Origin: Fictibacillus gelatini DSM 15865 | GTDB lineage: Bacteria > Bacillota > Bacilli > Bacillales > Fictibacillaceae | Assembly: GCF_000430745.1 (NCBI RefSeq) | Contig: NZ_AUMP01000004.1 | Span: forward strand, 62,001 to 126,000 | Length of the DNA stretch: 64,000 bases | Direction of reading: 5' to 3' | In this document: piece by piece, positions 23,177 through 31,665 of the stretch | How positions within the stretch are numbered: the stretch's first letter is position 1 | Layout of the letters: every line of letters begins with the position of its first letter | Program-made: the position numbers and the translations under genes | The notes under the pieces: model-generated | The model's input: only the letters and a program-made list of their open reading frames with translations | Database searches by the model: none | Told to the model about the DNA's origin: nothing

Positions 23177-25102
23177 ATGTTCTCGATTTACCGTCATCGT
23201 GCATGGCTATTCCTGATGATCCTACTTGTCTTATTTTCTGGAATCCCTTCAGGCTATGCTTCAGCTGGCACATCCTCATCTAATCCTTCCAACCAAAATG
23301 ACCTTCAGCAATTCTTTTCAAAAGCGGCAAAAGAATTTGGCGTCCCGTTAAGCATCTTAATGTCCGTCTCATACAATGAAACTCGCTGGATCGATCACAA
23401 CGGCCATCCAAGTACGTCCGGTGGATATGGAGTTATGCACTTGACAGAAGTTAAGCCTGAAATAAATGCGAAGGGTGATGAAGTGAAAGGCACAAAATCC
23501 CCTCCTATAGCTGATCCGGGCATGGATCGATTGGACGAGGCGGCGAAATTACTCGGTGCGAAACCTGAAGCATTAAAAAATGACATTGAACAAAACATTC
23601 GAGGCGGCGCTGCATTACTTGCGAAGTATGCGCGCGATACAATCGGCCATACTTCCAATAACCCTGCTGATTGGTATGGGGCGGTCGCCAAATATAGCGG
23701 TTCTCATGAAAAGACAGTAGCAGAAGATTTTGCTGATCAAGTATTCGCCACGATTCGGGAAGGTGCTCATGAAACTCTCTCAAACGGGCAGCATATCGTT
23801 CTTCAACCAGAAAAAGTTAAAGCAAAGAAAGACACAGCCCGCTCGCTTCATTTAAAACCTACTAAACCAACAGGTATTGACTGTCCAAAAAGACTTGATT
23901 GCCAATTCATTCCTGCGGCCTATGAACGATTTTCAAGCAGCCCGGCAGATTACGGCAATTACGACCTTGCCAGGCGCCCAAATGATGGGCTCGATATCCG
24001 CTACATCATCATTCATGATGTGGAAGGAAGCTACGCTTCAGCCATCAATATATTTCAGTCAAAATCATATGTTAGCGCCCACTATGTGATCCGTTCATCT
24101 GATGGACAGGTTACTGAGATGGTCAAGCCCGAGCATGTTGCATGGCAAGCAGGCAACTGGTACGTAAACTCACATTCTATCGGGATCGAACATGAAGGGT
24201 ACGCGGTGGAAGGTGCCACATGGTACAGTGAACCAATGTACCATGCATCGGCAAAACTCGTGAAATATTTAGCGGCAACATACAATATTCCTTTAGACCG
24301 GGCTCACATCCTTGGTCATGACAATGTTCCGGGATTAACCCCGGCGTCCCAGACTCGCATGCATTGGGATCCGGCTGCTTACTGGAATTGGGAACATTTC
24401 TTCAAAAAACTCGGCGCTCCCATTCACCATAATGGCCATAAAGATAGCCCAATTGTTATGATCGCCCCCGACTATCGAAAAAACAAACCGCCATTAACAT
24501 ATGGCGAGAAGCAATTAGAAACTCAATCCGCTAATTTTGTCTATTTATATAGCGCCCCGAGTTTTGACGCTCCATTAGTAAGTGACCCCGCTCTCCATAA
24601 AGATGGGGAACCAGGGACTACGGCCATTAATGACTGGGGGGACAAGGCGTCAACCGGCCAAAGGTTTTATCGAGCCGACCAGAAAGGAGACTGGACCGCA
24701 ATCTATTATGGCGGAAAAAAAGTATGGTTTTATAACCCTAAAGAAAAAAATACCGTTCGGGGCGAAGGAATACTGATAACGCCGAAAAAAGGTCTGGATG
24801 CTATCCCCGTATATGGCGCCGCTTATCCGGAATCAACCGCTTATGATGGAACCGGAATTCCCGCTGAAGCTGGCGGAAAAGTAGTTCCATTGCAGTACAC
24901 GATGAAGGCGGGGCAAGTATATGTCGCCACAAATCCCGTTCAATCGGATTATTATTACGCTAAACGTTATAATGACCTTGAAGGCAACAAGGTCGTTTCC
25001 GGCCATGACGAATACTATCAAATTTTCTTCAACCATCGCATAGCCTTTGTGAAAAAAAGCGATGTGGAACTTGTTAAACGTTCCGTTAAACCTGTTCATT
25101 AA
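23177..25102 (+). CDS. Secreted N-acetylmuramoyl-L-alanine amidase with lysozyme-like domain
   Basis: A 641-residue exported cell-wall hydrolase. A signal peptide covers residues 1-33 (basic start, LFLMILLVLFSG core, AGTSS end). Residues 45-200 form a lysozyme/transglycosylase-like domain: KAAKEFGVPLSILMSVSYNETRW with an apparent catalytic glutamate, then GGYGVMHLT. Residues 270-420 form an Amidase_2 zinc domain: IIIHDVEGSY (first histidine), SAHYVIRSSDGQV, ILGHDNVPG and MHWDPAAYW (further ligands). The last 200 residues look like SH3-type wall-binding modules. The ATG at 23177 follows GAGGAGG. The frame stays open 35 codons upstream, but without ribosome site or signal sequence. No operon partner. 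Confidence 0.9.
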   Translation: MFSIYRHRAWLFLMILLVLFSGIPSGYASAGTSSSNPSNQNDLQQFFSKAAKEFGVPLSILMSVSYNETRWIDHNGHPSTSGGYGVMHLTEVKPEINAKGDEVKGTKSPPIADPGMDRLDEAAKLLGAKPEALKNDIEQNIRGGAALLAKYARDTIGHTSNNPADWYGAVAKYSGSHEKTVAEDFADQVFATIREGAHETLSNGQHIVLQPEKVKAKKDTARSLHLKPTKPTGIDCPKRLDCQFIPAAYERFSSSPADYGNYDLARRPNDGLDIRYIIIHDVEGSYASAINIFQSKSYVSAHYVIRSSDGQVTEMVKPEHVAWQAGNWYVNSHSIGIEHEGYAVEGATWYSEPMYHASAKLVKYLAATYNIPLDRAHILGHDNVPGLTPASQTRMHWDPAAYWNWEHFFKKLGAPIHHNGHKDSPIVMIAPDYRKNKPPLTYGEKQLETQSANFVYLYSAPSFDAPLVSDPALHKDGEPGTTAINDWGDKASTGQRFYRADQKGDWTAIYYGGKKVWFYNPKEKNTVRGEGILITPKKGLDAIPVYGAAYPESTAYDGTGIPAEAGGKVVPLQYTMKAGQVYVATNPVQSDYYYAKRYNDLEGNKVVSGHDEYYQIFFNHRIAFVKKSDVELVKRSVKPVH

Positions 25103-25109
25103 TAGAGAT

Positions 25110-25145
25110 AAAGAGATTTCCCTATTTTAAAAGGGAAATCTCTTT
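25110..25145. terminator. Bidirectional terminator, amidase/PAP2
   Basis: AAAGAGATTTCCCT and its exact complement flank an eight-base loop between two convergent genes. Confidence 0.85.
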
Positions 25146-25857
25146 ATTTTGCTGGTGAGCCTGTTTTTCTTTTTCTTTTTCTTTTTCTTTGATAGAAATA
25201 AACGAGTTCAAGCGCCGCAATACATAATAAAAGCCATACCGCACCTGCCGTGAATCCCGCAAGTATATCAGAAGGATAGTGCACGCCGAGATAAATTCGG
25301 CTTACTCCAATTAACAAGACAATCGCGACAAATACAACCGTCCAGACCATTTTAGAGAGCGCTTTTCGCTTGCTCCGGACAATTAAATACCCGAGATAGC
25401 CATAAAAAATGAAGTTGCCCATCGCATGCCCGCTCGGAAAGCTAAACCCGGTAACCTCTACCATTTGATTCACGGTCGGGCGTGCCCGCTGAAACGTATT
25501 TTTTAATAAAAGATTGAGCAACCCTCCACCGGCAACGACGATGAAAAAAAAGAGCATTCCCCAGCTGTTTTTCCGTTTAAACCAGAGCCATGCCATTCCG
25601 ATCAATAGAAGAATGCTGATCGTCATCGTTGAACCGAGCTCCGTCACCGCGATCATCAACTTGTCCAATGCGGGAGAGTGGAAAGACCGGACTTCCTTGA
25701 TAATTGCATGGTCAAAAGCAAATGTTTCGTTTTCTAATAGTTCTTCTGATAAACCGGCGAACACGACAATACAAATGGCCGCCAGCAAAAAGCCTGACAG
25801 TACGAGAATAGAAGGGAGAAGCGGAAAGGAGGATTTTTTAACTGCGTTTCGAATCAT
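25144..25857 (-). CDS. PAP2-family membrane phosphatase
   Basis: A 237-residue integral membrane phosphatase with about six membrane segments. All three catalytic motifs are present: LLKNTFQRARPTV, SFPSGHAMG and SRIYLGVHYPSDILAG. Such enzymes dephosphorylate undecaprenyl pyrophosphate or phosphatidic acid-type lipids at the outer face of the membrane. The exact substrate cannot be told. An N-terminal LLENETFAFDHAIIKEVRSF segment is typical of the Bacillus group. The C-terminus is a strongly basic cytosolic tail (KRKRKRKTG). The ATG at 25857 follows GAGGTGG. Confidence 0.9.
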   Translation of the reverse strand: MIRNAVKKSSFPLLPSILVLSGFLLAAICIVVFAGLSEELLENETFAFDHAIIKEVRSFHSPALDKLMIAVTELGSTMTISILLLIGMAWLWFKRKNSWGMLFFFIVVAGGGLLNLLLKNTFQRARPTVNQMVEVTGFSFPSGHAMGNFIFYGYLGYLIVRSKRKALSKMVWTVVFVAIVLLIGVSRIYLGVHYPSDILAGFTAGAVWLLLCIAALELVYFYQRKRKRKRKTGSPAK

Positions 25858-26065
25858 TCGTCCACCTCTTACTTTCTAGCATTAAATAAGCCGCCCGAAT
25901 GAAGCAGCTTTTTTAATGTATTGAACTATATTTTTTATGGAATAGCAAGTTTATACGCGATTAACCGCTCCACTTCTCTTATAAACATTTCCATTTTCGT
26001 GTTTAATGCCCACAATATGAGGGTATATAAATAGCAGATGATATTATTTAGGAGGTCATTTAATC

Positions 26066-26497
26066 ATGGAAAAAGATGTTCAACTATTAATCGAAGGACT
26101 TAACGAAGATTTGGCTAACGAGTATGCGGCATCGATTATGTATACGAATAATGCGGCAACCGTTTCTGGCTTATACCGACCGCTGTTAAAGGACTTTTTC
26201 GAATCGGAAATTAGCGATGAGCAAGGCCATGCGCTTTATCTTGCTGAAAAAATTAAAACATTAGGAGGTATTCCGACGACAACTCCTGCAGAAGTAAAGC
26301 AAGTATCAACCGTACGTGAAATGTTAGAGGAAGCGCGCAAATCCGAATATGAAACGATTCGCCGCTACGAAGAACGGAAAGCACTTGCCGGTAAATTAAA
26401 CATGACAGAACTTGTCGTAAAACTTGAAGATATCATCGCTGATGAAACGAATCATATGGAAGAGCTTGACCGGCTATTGAGCGATCCTAACCTATAA
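26066..26497 (+). CDS. Ferritin-like protein
   Basis: A 143-residue four-helix protein of the ferritin-like superfamily. Probable iron ligands are visible in the first half (EYAASIMYTNN glutamate, ESEISDEQGHAL with E-x-x-H) and second half (YETIRRYEER, IADETNHMEEL with E-x-x-H). Such small proteins act as bacterioferritin or Dps-like iron stores or as oxidative-stress di-iron proteins in the cytosol. No glutamine-rich or DNA-binding tail is present. Single gene with AGGAGGTC ribosome site and its own terminator. No Fur or PerR box was identified with confidence upstream. Confidence 0.85.
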   Translation: MEKDVQLLIEGLNEDLANEYAASIMYTNNAATVSGLYRPLLKDFFESEISDEQGHALYLAEKIKTLGGIPTTTPAEVKQVSTVREMLEEARKSEYETIRRYEERKALAGKLNMTELVVKLEDIIADETNHMEELDRLLSDPNL

Positions 26498-26532
26498 AGC
26501 CTGGCCCTTCTCCCCATCATATAGATAATACG

Positions 26533-26558
26533 ACACCGTGAGTTTCATCTCACGGTGT
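26533..26558. terminator. Terminator between ferritin-like gene and ecsC
   Basis: ACACCGTGAG and CTCACGGTGT pair across six bases, followed by TTCGTTTT. It serves two convergent genes. Confidence 0.8.
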
Positions 26559-27290
26559 TTCGTTTTGTAAGACTCTTAACCGAAAGCAGTTTTTTGCCGT
26601 CTTTCCTAAATCCTCAAGAAATTGATAATTGGCATAGGCTCCAACAACCGCGCCGATCCCCGGAACTAATTGCAACATTTTCGCTAAATCAATATGATCT
26701 CTGTAATCTTGTTGTAGCTCTTTCCACTCAATTTTTTCTAAATATTTTGTTTGAGTCGGAAATTCATTCACCGTTTCATTCCAATTAGCAACTTTTTCAT
26801 AGACTTCTTTCCGTTTAAACGGGCTTGAATAGGCAAGTTGGAAGACGTGCAAAATAAACAACCGTTCCCGATAATCCTTTACGTCAAAACCATAAAGGCT
26901 TGCTACGTCAAATAAAAACTTTAGTTTTATGCTGAGAAGGAGTGGAAAATCAGCCAGCCCGAGAAGTATTCCTCCGGCACCTGTCCCCGCTCCTTCAATC
27001 AAAGCTGTTTTTTTATAAAATTGAATCTTTTCATCAACCTTTTTATCCCGCTCTTCTAAAGTCGCTTCTTTAAGCGGAAACCGCTTCGTCGTATATTCGG
27101 AACCGACAAGCACCGCATGAACCATATTTTTTATACTTTTTGTAATTACGTTATGGACTTTATCCGGGATTAAATCGTTCACTTTCGTTTGAATCGTTTT
27201 CGTCGATTTATTCCAAAGAGAAGGCTTTCTCGTTACTTCTTTCTGCCACTCGCTTAATTCCTTCTGGACGATTTCGCTATAGCTCTCCAT
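26550..27290 (-). CDS. ecsC: EcsC family protein
   Basis: A 246-residue protein of the EcsC family, third gene of the ecs cluster. Family stretches are VLVGSEYTTKRFPLKEA, EGAGTGAGGILLGLADFPLLLSIK (glycine-rich hydrophobic hairpin near residue 100), LFILHVFQLAYSSPFKR and LVPGIGAVVGAYANYQFLEDLG. The function is unknown in B. subtilis, where loss has no clear effect. It lies 79 bp after ecsB with an AACCCTTTC hairpin between, so co-expression may be partial. The last codons overlap the shared terminator with the ferritin-like gene. Confidence 0.9.
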   Translation of the reverse strand: MESYSEIVQKELSEWQKEVTRKPSLWNKSTKTIQTKVNDLIPDKVHNVITKSIKNMVHAVLVGSEYTTKRFPLKEATLEERDKKVDEKIQFYKKTALIEGAGTGAGGILLGLADFPLLLSIKLKFLFDVASLYGFDVKDYRERLFILHVFQLAYSSPFKRKEVYEKVANWNETVNEFPTQTKYLEKIEWKELQQDYRDHIDLAKMLQLVPGIGAVVGAYANYQFLEDLGKTAKNCFRLRVLQNETP

Positions 27291-27369
27291 AACATCACCC
27301 CTGATGATATCATACGATCATTTAGGTTAAAGGTTTCGTCTAAACAGAACCCTTTCCGAAAAGAAAGGG

Positions 27370-28590
27370 TTAAAAAACACGAGCCAGCTGTTTTTTCATA
27401 TAGTTTGTAGTGAAGATCCAGACAAAAAGCACGGAAGCGGCAGCCGATAGCAAGGCAATCATCCAATTCCCGCTTTTCACGAGCACGAAGACAATGTAAA
27501 GCAATGCCTGAATAGACAATAATAGCTGCATCCATTTCCGGAAAGCGGAGAACTTCCACTCTTCTTTAACCGGATATAGCTCAAATAGAACATTTCCCTT
27601 ATGGTGAGGATATAACGAAAGCAGCTGTACGCCCGTTGCATGTAAAAAGAGCAAAATAATCGCGATATGCCACCAGCCATTTGGGATCATGTAAAGAAAC
27701 AGCCATCCTACAAAAATAAGACGGATAAAAATGCCTAAATAGTCGTTAGAGCGAATGAACGTTTTTCGATAAATTGTTGAATAAACATGTTGTTGTCCAT
27801 ATGGAACGTTTGCGATCCACGATAAATAGCGCCGTGGGTTGACCCGGTGGCTTAACTGCGGTACATCTGTAAACAAATTAGCTATCCTGTACAGGCGCAT
27901 CATCATCTCATTCTCTTTTTCCAGAAGATGTTCCCACTTGTACGCATGTTCTTTTTTGATAAAGCCGAACACGAAATTTTTCAAAACATACATGATTGCC
28001 AAAAGAGCCGCTAAGAAAATGTAAGGCGCCATGTCAAACAATAAAAATAAAAAAACAAGATTGACGGCTAACCGGATTCCCGCATAACTTCTTCTCGTCG
28101 CTCTAAATGGGAGCCTCTGCTCTTCCCAGGAGCAAACTAAGTTCCACGCTTTTGCGACCAAAAGCAAAATTAAAGTAACCAGCATGGAAAAAAAGTCATT
28201 AGAAATAAATCGGGAAAATAATGGCCCCAATGCTAAAAAGACGAGCGTGACGAAGAAGGCTTGCATCCAGTAGCTGTACATAAATGCATGTTTAAAATAC
28301 GTCCTCATTTGGGACTCCACCGGAAGCAGGAAAACAAGATCCCCGCGTTTTAAAAGCGTTCTGACAGGGCTTCTCGTCAACATATAAGCAAAAACGATGA
28401 CAAAAAGCCAGAGCGCCGGAAATTGATCCGGAAGTTGCCGTAAAATGCGGGCATAGTAATAACTTCCAGCAACAAACAAAATATAAACGGAAAGCATGAA
28501 ACCGCTGTTGGCAATCAGGCGAAAATAGCGAATAGCCACCGTAAAATAATCATTTCTTCGTTCCGTCCAAAGTTTTGTTAAATCCATCAT
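27370..28590 (-). CDS. ecsB: EcsB, membrane subunit of the Ecs ABC transporter
   Basis: A 406-residue membrane protein with about eight hydrophobic segments in two groups, separated by a soluble stretch (residues 205-260). It is the permease partner of EcsA. In B. subtilis the EcsAB complex affects secretion, intramembrane proteolysis by RasP and competence, and in other Firmicutes it appears to export or clear peptides from the membrane. The ATG overlaps the ecsA stop codon (ATGA), so translation is coupled. A second ATG immediately follows. Confidence 0.92.
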   Translation of the reverse strand: MMDLTKLWTERRNDYFTVAIRYFRLIANSGFMLSVYILFVAGSYYYARILRQLPDQFPALWLFVIVFAYMLTRSPVRTLLKRGDLVFLLPVESQMRTYFKHAFMYSYWMQAFFVTLVFLALGPLFSRFISNDFFSMLVTLILLLVAKAWNLVCSWEEQRLPFRATRRSYAGIRLAVNLVFLFLLFDMAPYIFLAALLAIMYVLKNFVFGFIKKEHAYKWEHLLEKENEMMMRLYRIANLFTDVPQLSHRVNPRRYLSWIANVPYGQQHVYSTIYRKTFIRSNDYLGIFIRLIFVGWLFLYMIPNGWWHIAIILLFLHATGVQLLSLYPHHKGNVLFELYPVKEEWKFSAFRKWMQLLLSIQALLYIVFVLVKSGNWMIALLSAAASVLFVWIFTTNYMKKQLARVF

Positions 28591-29330
28591 GCTACAGGTC
28601 CCCTTGTCGCATGAATGTAAATATCATCAAGCGTCGCCCGCGCGAGGCCCGTCTTCTCCTGTAGTTCACCCAGCGTTCCTTCTAAAACGACCCGGCCGTC
28701 ATGCAAAATCAAAAACCGGTCGCAATACCGCTCCGCTGTTGATAAAATGTGGGTTGACATGAGAATGCCCGCACCGTTGTTTTTAAAGCGGACCATCCAC
28801 TCCAAAAGGGAATGGATTCCGAGCGGATCAAGGCCGACAAACGGTTCATCGACGATATACAGCTCAGGCTCTATTAAAAACGCGCATAAAATCATGACTT
28901 TTTGACGCATCCCTTTTGAAAAATGACCCGGGAACCATTTTGTTTTATTTTCCATATGGAATTCTTTTAAAAGCGGATGAACTCTTGCTTTAAATGTTTC
29001 TTCATCCAGTCCGTAAGCCATTGCCGCAAGCTCAAGGTGCTCCCATAACGTCAACTCATCATAGAGCACAGGCGTCTCCGGTATGTATGTTAATTTACTT
29101 CGATAATCTTCCGGATTTTCCTTAAAGTTAAGCCCTTCTATTTTTGTCGTCCCTTTTGCAGGTTCCATTAACCCTAATATATGTTTAATTGTCGTACTTT
29201 TGCCCGCTCCATTTAACCCGATTAAGCCGACAATCTCCCTCTCGTGAACATTAAAAGTGATATCATGTAACACTGGCTTATTCGGTACATAGCCTCCCGT
29301 CAATCCGTTCACTTCAAGAATTTTTTTCAT
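28587..29330 (-). CDS. ecsA: EcsA, ATPase of the Ecs ABC transporter
   Basis: A 247-residue ABC ATPase. Walker A is GLNGAGKSTTIKHILGLM, the signature is GHFSKGMRQKVMI, Walker B is LYIVDEPFVGLDPLG and the H-loop is MSTHILSTAERYCD. It powers the EcsB membrane protein encoded by the overlapping downstream gene. First gene of ecsA-ecsB-ecsC, divergent from hit as in B. subtilis. Upstream lies a 370-bp intergenic region with two terminator-like hairpins. Confidence 0.95.
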   Translation of the reverse strand: MKKILEVNGLTGGYVPNKPVLHDITFNVHEREIVGLIGLNGAGKSTTIKHILGLMEPAKGTTKIEGLNFKENPEDYRSKLTYIPETPVLYDELTLWEHLELAAMAYGLDEETFKARVHPLLKEFHMENKTKWFPGHFSKGMRQKVMILCAFLIEPELYIVDEPFVGLDPLGIHSLLEWMVRFKNNGAGILMSTHILSTAERYCDRFLILHDGRVVLEGTLGELQEKTGLARATLDDIYIHATRGPVA

Positions 29331-29416
29331 TTTGTATCCCTTCTTTACGAATGCTTTCTTCTAATTCCATTATCTTTCCATAATCATATCAGATTATCAT
29401 CCACTGATACAAAAGT

Positions 29417-29450
29417 ATTAGAAAACTCGCTGTGTGGCGAGTTTTCTAAT
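29417..29450. terminator. Terminator-like hairpin upstream of ecsA
   Basis: ATTAGAAAACTCGC and its exact complement flank a six-base loop. T-rich tracts on both sides are interrupted. It lies 87 bp upstream of ecsA, not after a gene on either strand, which suggests a leader or an unannotated transcript. Confidence 0.6.
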
Positions 29451-29492
29451 TTCTTCTGTATAAAAATCATATAAACGTGGAGATGCTAATAC

Positions 29493-29555
29493 ATGAAGAA
29501 GGCATCCCCCCTTCTTCAAAGAGAATTCGTACAACTAACGAGTTCGTGCGAGTGA
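29493..29555 (+). CDS. Possible 20-aa peptide or leader ORF
   Basis: ATG with GGAG ten bases upstream opens a 20-codon frame (M-K-K-A-S-P-L-L at its start) that contains a GAAGAAGG/CCTTCTTC hairpin. It lies between two intrinsic terminators and points at hit. It may be a leader peptide, or chance. The rest of 29451-29622 shows only a GATTCGT/ACGAATC inverted repeat near 29560-29582. Confidence 0.25.
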   Translation: MKKASPLLQREFVQLTSSCE

Positions 29556-29622
29556 GGCCGATTCATTCGTTCTACGAATCGATTGATTGTATGATTTCTC
29601 CTTTCTTCTCTAACCTCTATTG

Positions 29623-29662
29623 AGAGGGAGGGTTCTATTTAATAGAACCCTCCCTCTTTATT
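29623..29662. terminator. Strong terminator directly upstream of hit
   Basis: AGAGGGAGGGTTCTATT and its exact complement form a 17-bp stem, followed by TTATTT. The hit start codon is only about 40 bp beyond, leaving little room for a separate promoter, so it may act as an attenuator. Confidence 0.75.
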
Positions 29663-29699
29663 TGGTAAAATAAATATAAAAACTAGCGGGGTGATTGTT

Positions 29700-30125
29700 A
29701 TGAATCATGATGAAAACTGCATTTTTTGTAAAATTGTTAAAGGGGAAATCCCGTCAGCAAAAGTGTATGAAGATGAAAATGTTTTTGCATTTTTGGACAT
29801 CGGACAGGTGACAAAAGGCCATACTCTCGTCATTCCAAAAAACCATTGCAAAGATCTTTATGAGCTGCCATCAGAAACGGCAGAAAAGATTTTTTCCGTC
29901 GTTCCAAAAATCGCAAACGGCATTAAAGCAGCCTTTGACCCTATTGGAATGAACCTTTTAAATAATAATGGAGAAGCTGCCGGACAAACGGTCTTTCATT
30001 TTCATATGCATCTTATCCCCCGCTACGGAAGCGGTGACGGGTTTGGGGCGGTATGGAAAACTCATACATACAAACCCGACGACTTTAACAAAATTGCCCA
30101 TTTGATTGAGGAAAAAATCAAATGA
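29700..30125 (+). CDS. hit: HIT-family hydrolase (Hit)
   Basis: A 141-residue histidine-triad protein: the active site VFHFHMHLIPRYG is near residue 100, with the N-terminal zinc-type ENCIFCKIVKGEIPSA and GHTLVIPKNHCKDL. HIT hydrolases split nucleoside phosphoramidates, adenosine monophosphoramidase type. The ATG at 29700 lies seven bases after GGGGTG. A GTG three codons earlier is too close to that site. It is divergent from ecsA and followed by trpP, the same order as in B. subtilis. The trpP promoter overlaps its stop codon. Confidence 0.95.
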   Translation: MNHDENCIFCKIVKGEIPSAKVYEDENVFAFLDIGQVTKGHTLVIPKNHCKDLYELPSETAEKIFSVVPKIANGIKAAFDPIGMNLLNNNGEAAGQTVFHFHMHLIPRYGSGDGFGAVWKTHTYKPDDFNKIAHLIEEKIK

Positions 30126-30150
30126 CGTATGGAGGAATTTCTGTTATACT
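30122..30150 (+). promoter_or_regulatory. Predicted trpP promoter
   Basis: ATGACG (30122-30127), 17 bp, TATACT (30145-30150), overlapping the last codons of hit. It would give an untranslated leader of about 75 nt that carries the (G/U)AG repeats. Confidence 0.5.
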
Positions 30151-30200
30151 GGAAACAACTTTTTCGCAGCAGGCATAAAGAAGCACTGTTGGAGGAAGCT

Positions 30201-30228
30201 TAGATTAGCCTAGATGAGGAGAGATGAG
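30201..30228 (+). promoter_or_regulatory. TRAP-binding (G/U)AG repeat over the trpP ribosome site
   Basis: Six triplets, TAG TAG TAG GAG GAG GAG, start at 30201, 30206, 30211, 30216, 30221 and 30226, exactly five bases apart (triplet plus two-base spacer). A further GAG at 30192 is out of step. They overlap the ribosome site and end two bases before the ATG. This is the target architecture of TRAP (MtrB), which represses trpP translation in B. subtilis when tryptophan is high. Fewer in-register repeats are seen here than the 9-11 of classic sites. Confidence 0.85.
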
Positions 30229-30230
30229 AA

Positions 30231-30776
30231 ATGAAAACAAAATTTTTGGCTTTAACTGGCGTTTTATTGGCTTTAGGCTTTGTGCTGCATACGGTCATGC
30301 CCGCATTCTTTTTAGGAATGAGGCCGGATATGCTGCTAGTGATGATGTTTTTATCCATTATTCTGTTTCCAAACATCACAAACGTACTGACCGCGTCTAT
30401 CGCAACAGGTGCTATTGCCGCCATAACAACTTCTTTTCCTGGAGGCCAGGTTGCCAATATGGTTGATAAGCCCGTTACGGCGATCATCTTTTTAAGTTTG
30501 TTTTTACTCGTTTCTAAATACAAAATCAATGCCCTTTCGGTGTCGCTGTTGGCAGCGATTGGGACGATGGTAAGTGGCTCTGTTTTCTTGCTTACCGCTT
30601 TATTGACGGTCGGCTTGCCGGGCTCCAGTTCATTTTTGGCTTTGTTTGCAACTGTCGTTCTCCCGGCAACTGTACTTAACAGTGCCGTTACGGTTCTTTT
30701 GTTCCCTATAACAAAAGGATTCCAAAAAACATTGCCAAAGGCGCATCCATTAAATTCCGTGCAACAACAAAAATAA
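30231..30776 (+). CDS. trpP: Tryptophan transporter TrpP
   Basis: A 181-residue membrane protein with about five or six hydrophobic segments and the TrpP-type stretches GFVLHTVMPAFFLGMRPDMLL and TTSFPGGQVANMVDKPVTA. It is thought to import tryptophan, and resembles S-components of ECF transporters in size and topology. The identification is supported by the row of TRAP-type triplets over its ribosome site and by its place after hit. Translation should be blocked when tryptophan-loaded TRAP wraps the leader. A bidirectional terminator follows at 30785. Confidence 0.92.
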   Translation: MKTKFLALTGVLLALGFVLHTVMPAFFLGMRPDMLLVMMFLSIILFPNITNVLTASIATGAIAAITTSFPGGQVANMVDKPVTAIIFLSLFLLVSKYKINALSVSLLAAIGTMVSGSVFLLTALLTVGLPGSSSFLALFATVVLPATVLNSAVTVLLFPITKGFQKTLPKAHPLNSVQQQK

Positions 30777-30784
30777 ACGTATGA

Positions 30785-30832
30785 AAACGATAAAGACTGA
30801 GCCTGGCTTCACGGCTCAGTCTTTATCGTTTT
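30785..30832. terminator. Bidirectional terminator after trpP
   Basis: ACGATAAAGACTGAGCC and its complement form a 17-bp stem with T runs on both sides between convergent genes. Confidence 0.85.
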
Positions 30833-31228
30833 TTCCTGCTCTTCTTCCCACTTTGTAAATTGTTCAACCTCATCATTGATCGTTTTCAATAAATAACCTA
30901 AAACCGCTGCATCATCGACCAGGCCAATCCCAATTAAAAAATCCGGTACCGCATCGATTGGACTTATAAAATAGAGCAATGCGGCAACAACAAGAATCAT
31001 CGATTTCTTCGATACATCCCGATACGTTCCTTCCCGGTAATGCTTAACGAGGCGGATTAGTGCTTTAATTTGCTCCGTAAAATTTTTCAGCGCGGAAGCT
31101 TGCCCCGTTTTTTCAGTTTTCTTCTCGGCATCAGTAATCAACTCACCCGATTTTTCATAATTAGTAATAATATTTGATGCTTTTGATTTCATTTTACTGA
31201 AGTAATTACTAATTTTCTTTTGGTCCAT
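30809..31228 (-). CDS. DUF1232 (YkvA-like) membrane protein
   Basis: A 139-residue protein. The first 75 residues are lysine-rich and likely helical. A hydrophobic DUF1232 core follows at about residues 78-115 (SMILVVAALLYFISPIDAVPDFLIGIGLVDDAAVLGYLL, read in parts), including the diagnostic Y-F-x-S-P-I-D-x-V-P-D-F motif. The tail is acidic. Proteins of this family are small membrane proteins without an established role. Its start ATG at 31228 follows AAGGTGAG. The last codons run into the terminator shared with trpP. It stands where other Bacillus species have unrelated small genes, so context does not suggest a function. Confidence 0.85.
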   Translation of the reverse strand: MDQKKISNYFSKMKSKASNIITNYEKSGELITDAEKKTEKTGQASALKNFTEQIKALIRLVKHYREGTYRDVSKKSMILVVAALLYFISPIDAVPDFLIGIGLVDDAAVLGYLLKTINDEVEQFTKWEEEQEKTIKTEP

Positions 31229-31316
31229 GTTTTTAACTCACCTTCTCCTAAATTAGTATACTTCTTCTATTCCCTTTTTAACACGAAAAAAGCCGATTCT
31301 CAACGAATCCGCTTCC

Positions 31317-31511
31317 TCAAAATATGACAAATAAAATCAATACTCCGACAAGACTCAACAATCCTATAATACCCAACATAAATGCTCTTTGCCTTAAACG
31401 TAAAATAGAGGAATTTCGAAACGAGTAATCTTTAACCCCTATTAGCGAATAAATCATGCTAGAAACCAAATAAATGCCTACCGCTAATAAAATGATCATC
31501 AACCATAACAT
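31317..31511 (-). CDS. Small two-segment membrane protein (64 aa)
   Basis: The ATG at 31511, eight bases after GGGAGGGG, opens a 64-codon frame. Two hydrophobic segments (about residues 3-22 and 45-64) are joined by a basic loop, NSSILRLRQRAFMLG. The longer open frame reaching 32057 is an antisense shadow of the yhaH-like gene. Only this 3' part has a ribosome site and membrane-protein composition. Function unknown. It is divergent from the yhaH-like gene. Confidence 0.6.
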   Translation of the reverse strand: MLWLMIILLAVGIYLVSSMIYSLIGVKDYSFRNSSILRLRQRAFMLGIIGLLSLVGVLILFVIF

Positions 31512-31665
31512 GTAAATCCCCTCCCTGTACCATTTTATGCGCAAGCTTGTCCATTCATGCCGAATTTCATCGCTAAAAAAAATGCGATTCGGGGAAATTC
31601 TCGGTAGGATATAAAGTGAACCACCAAGAAATAGTAATGTACAACAAAATGAGGAGGTAAATAGA

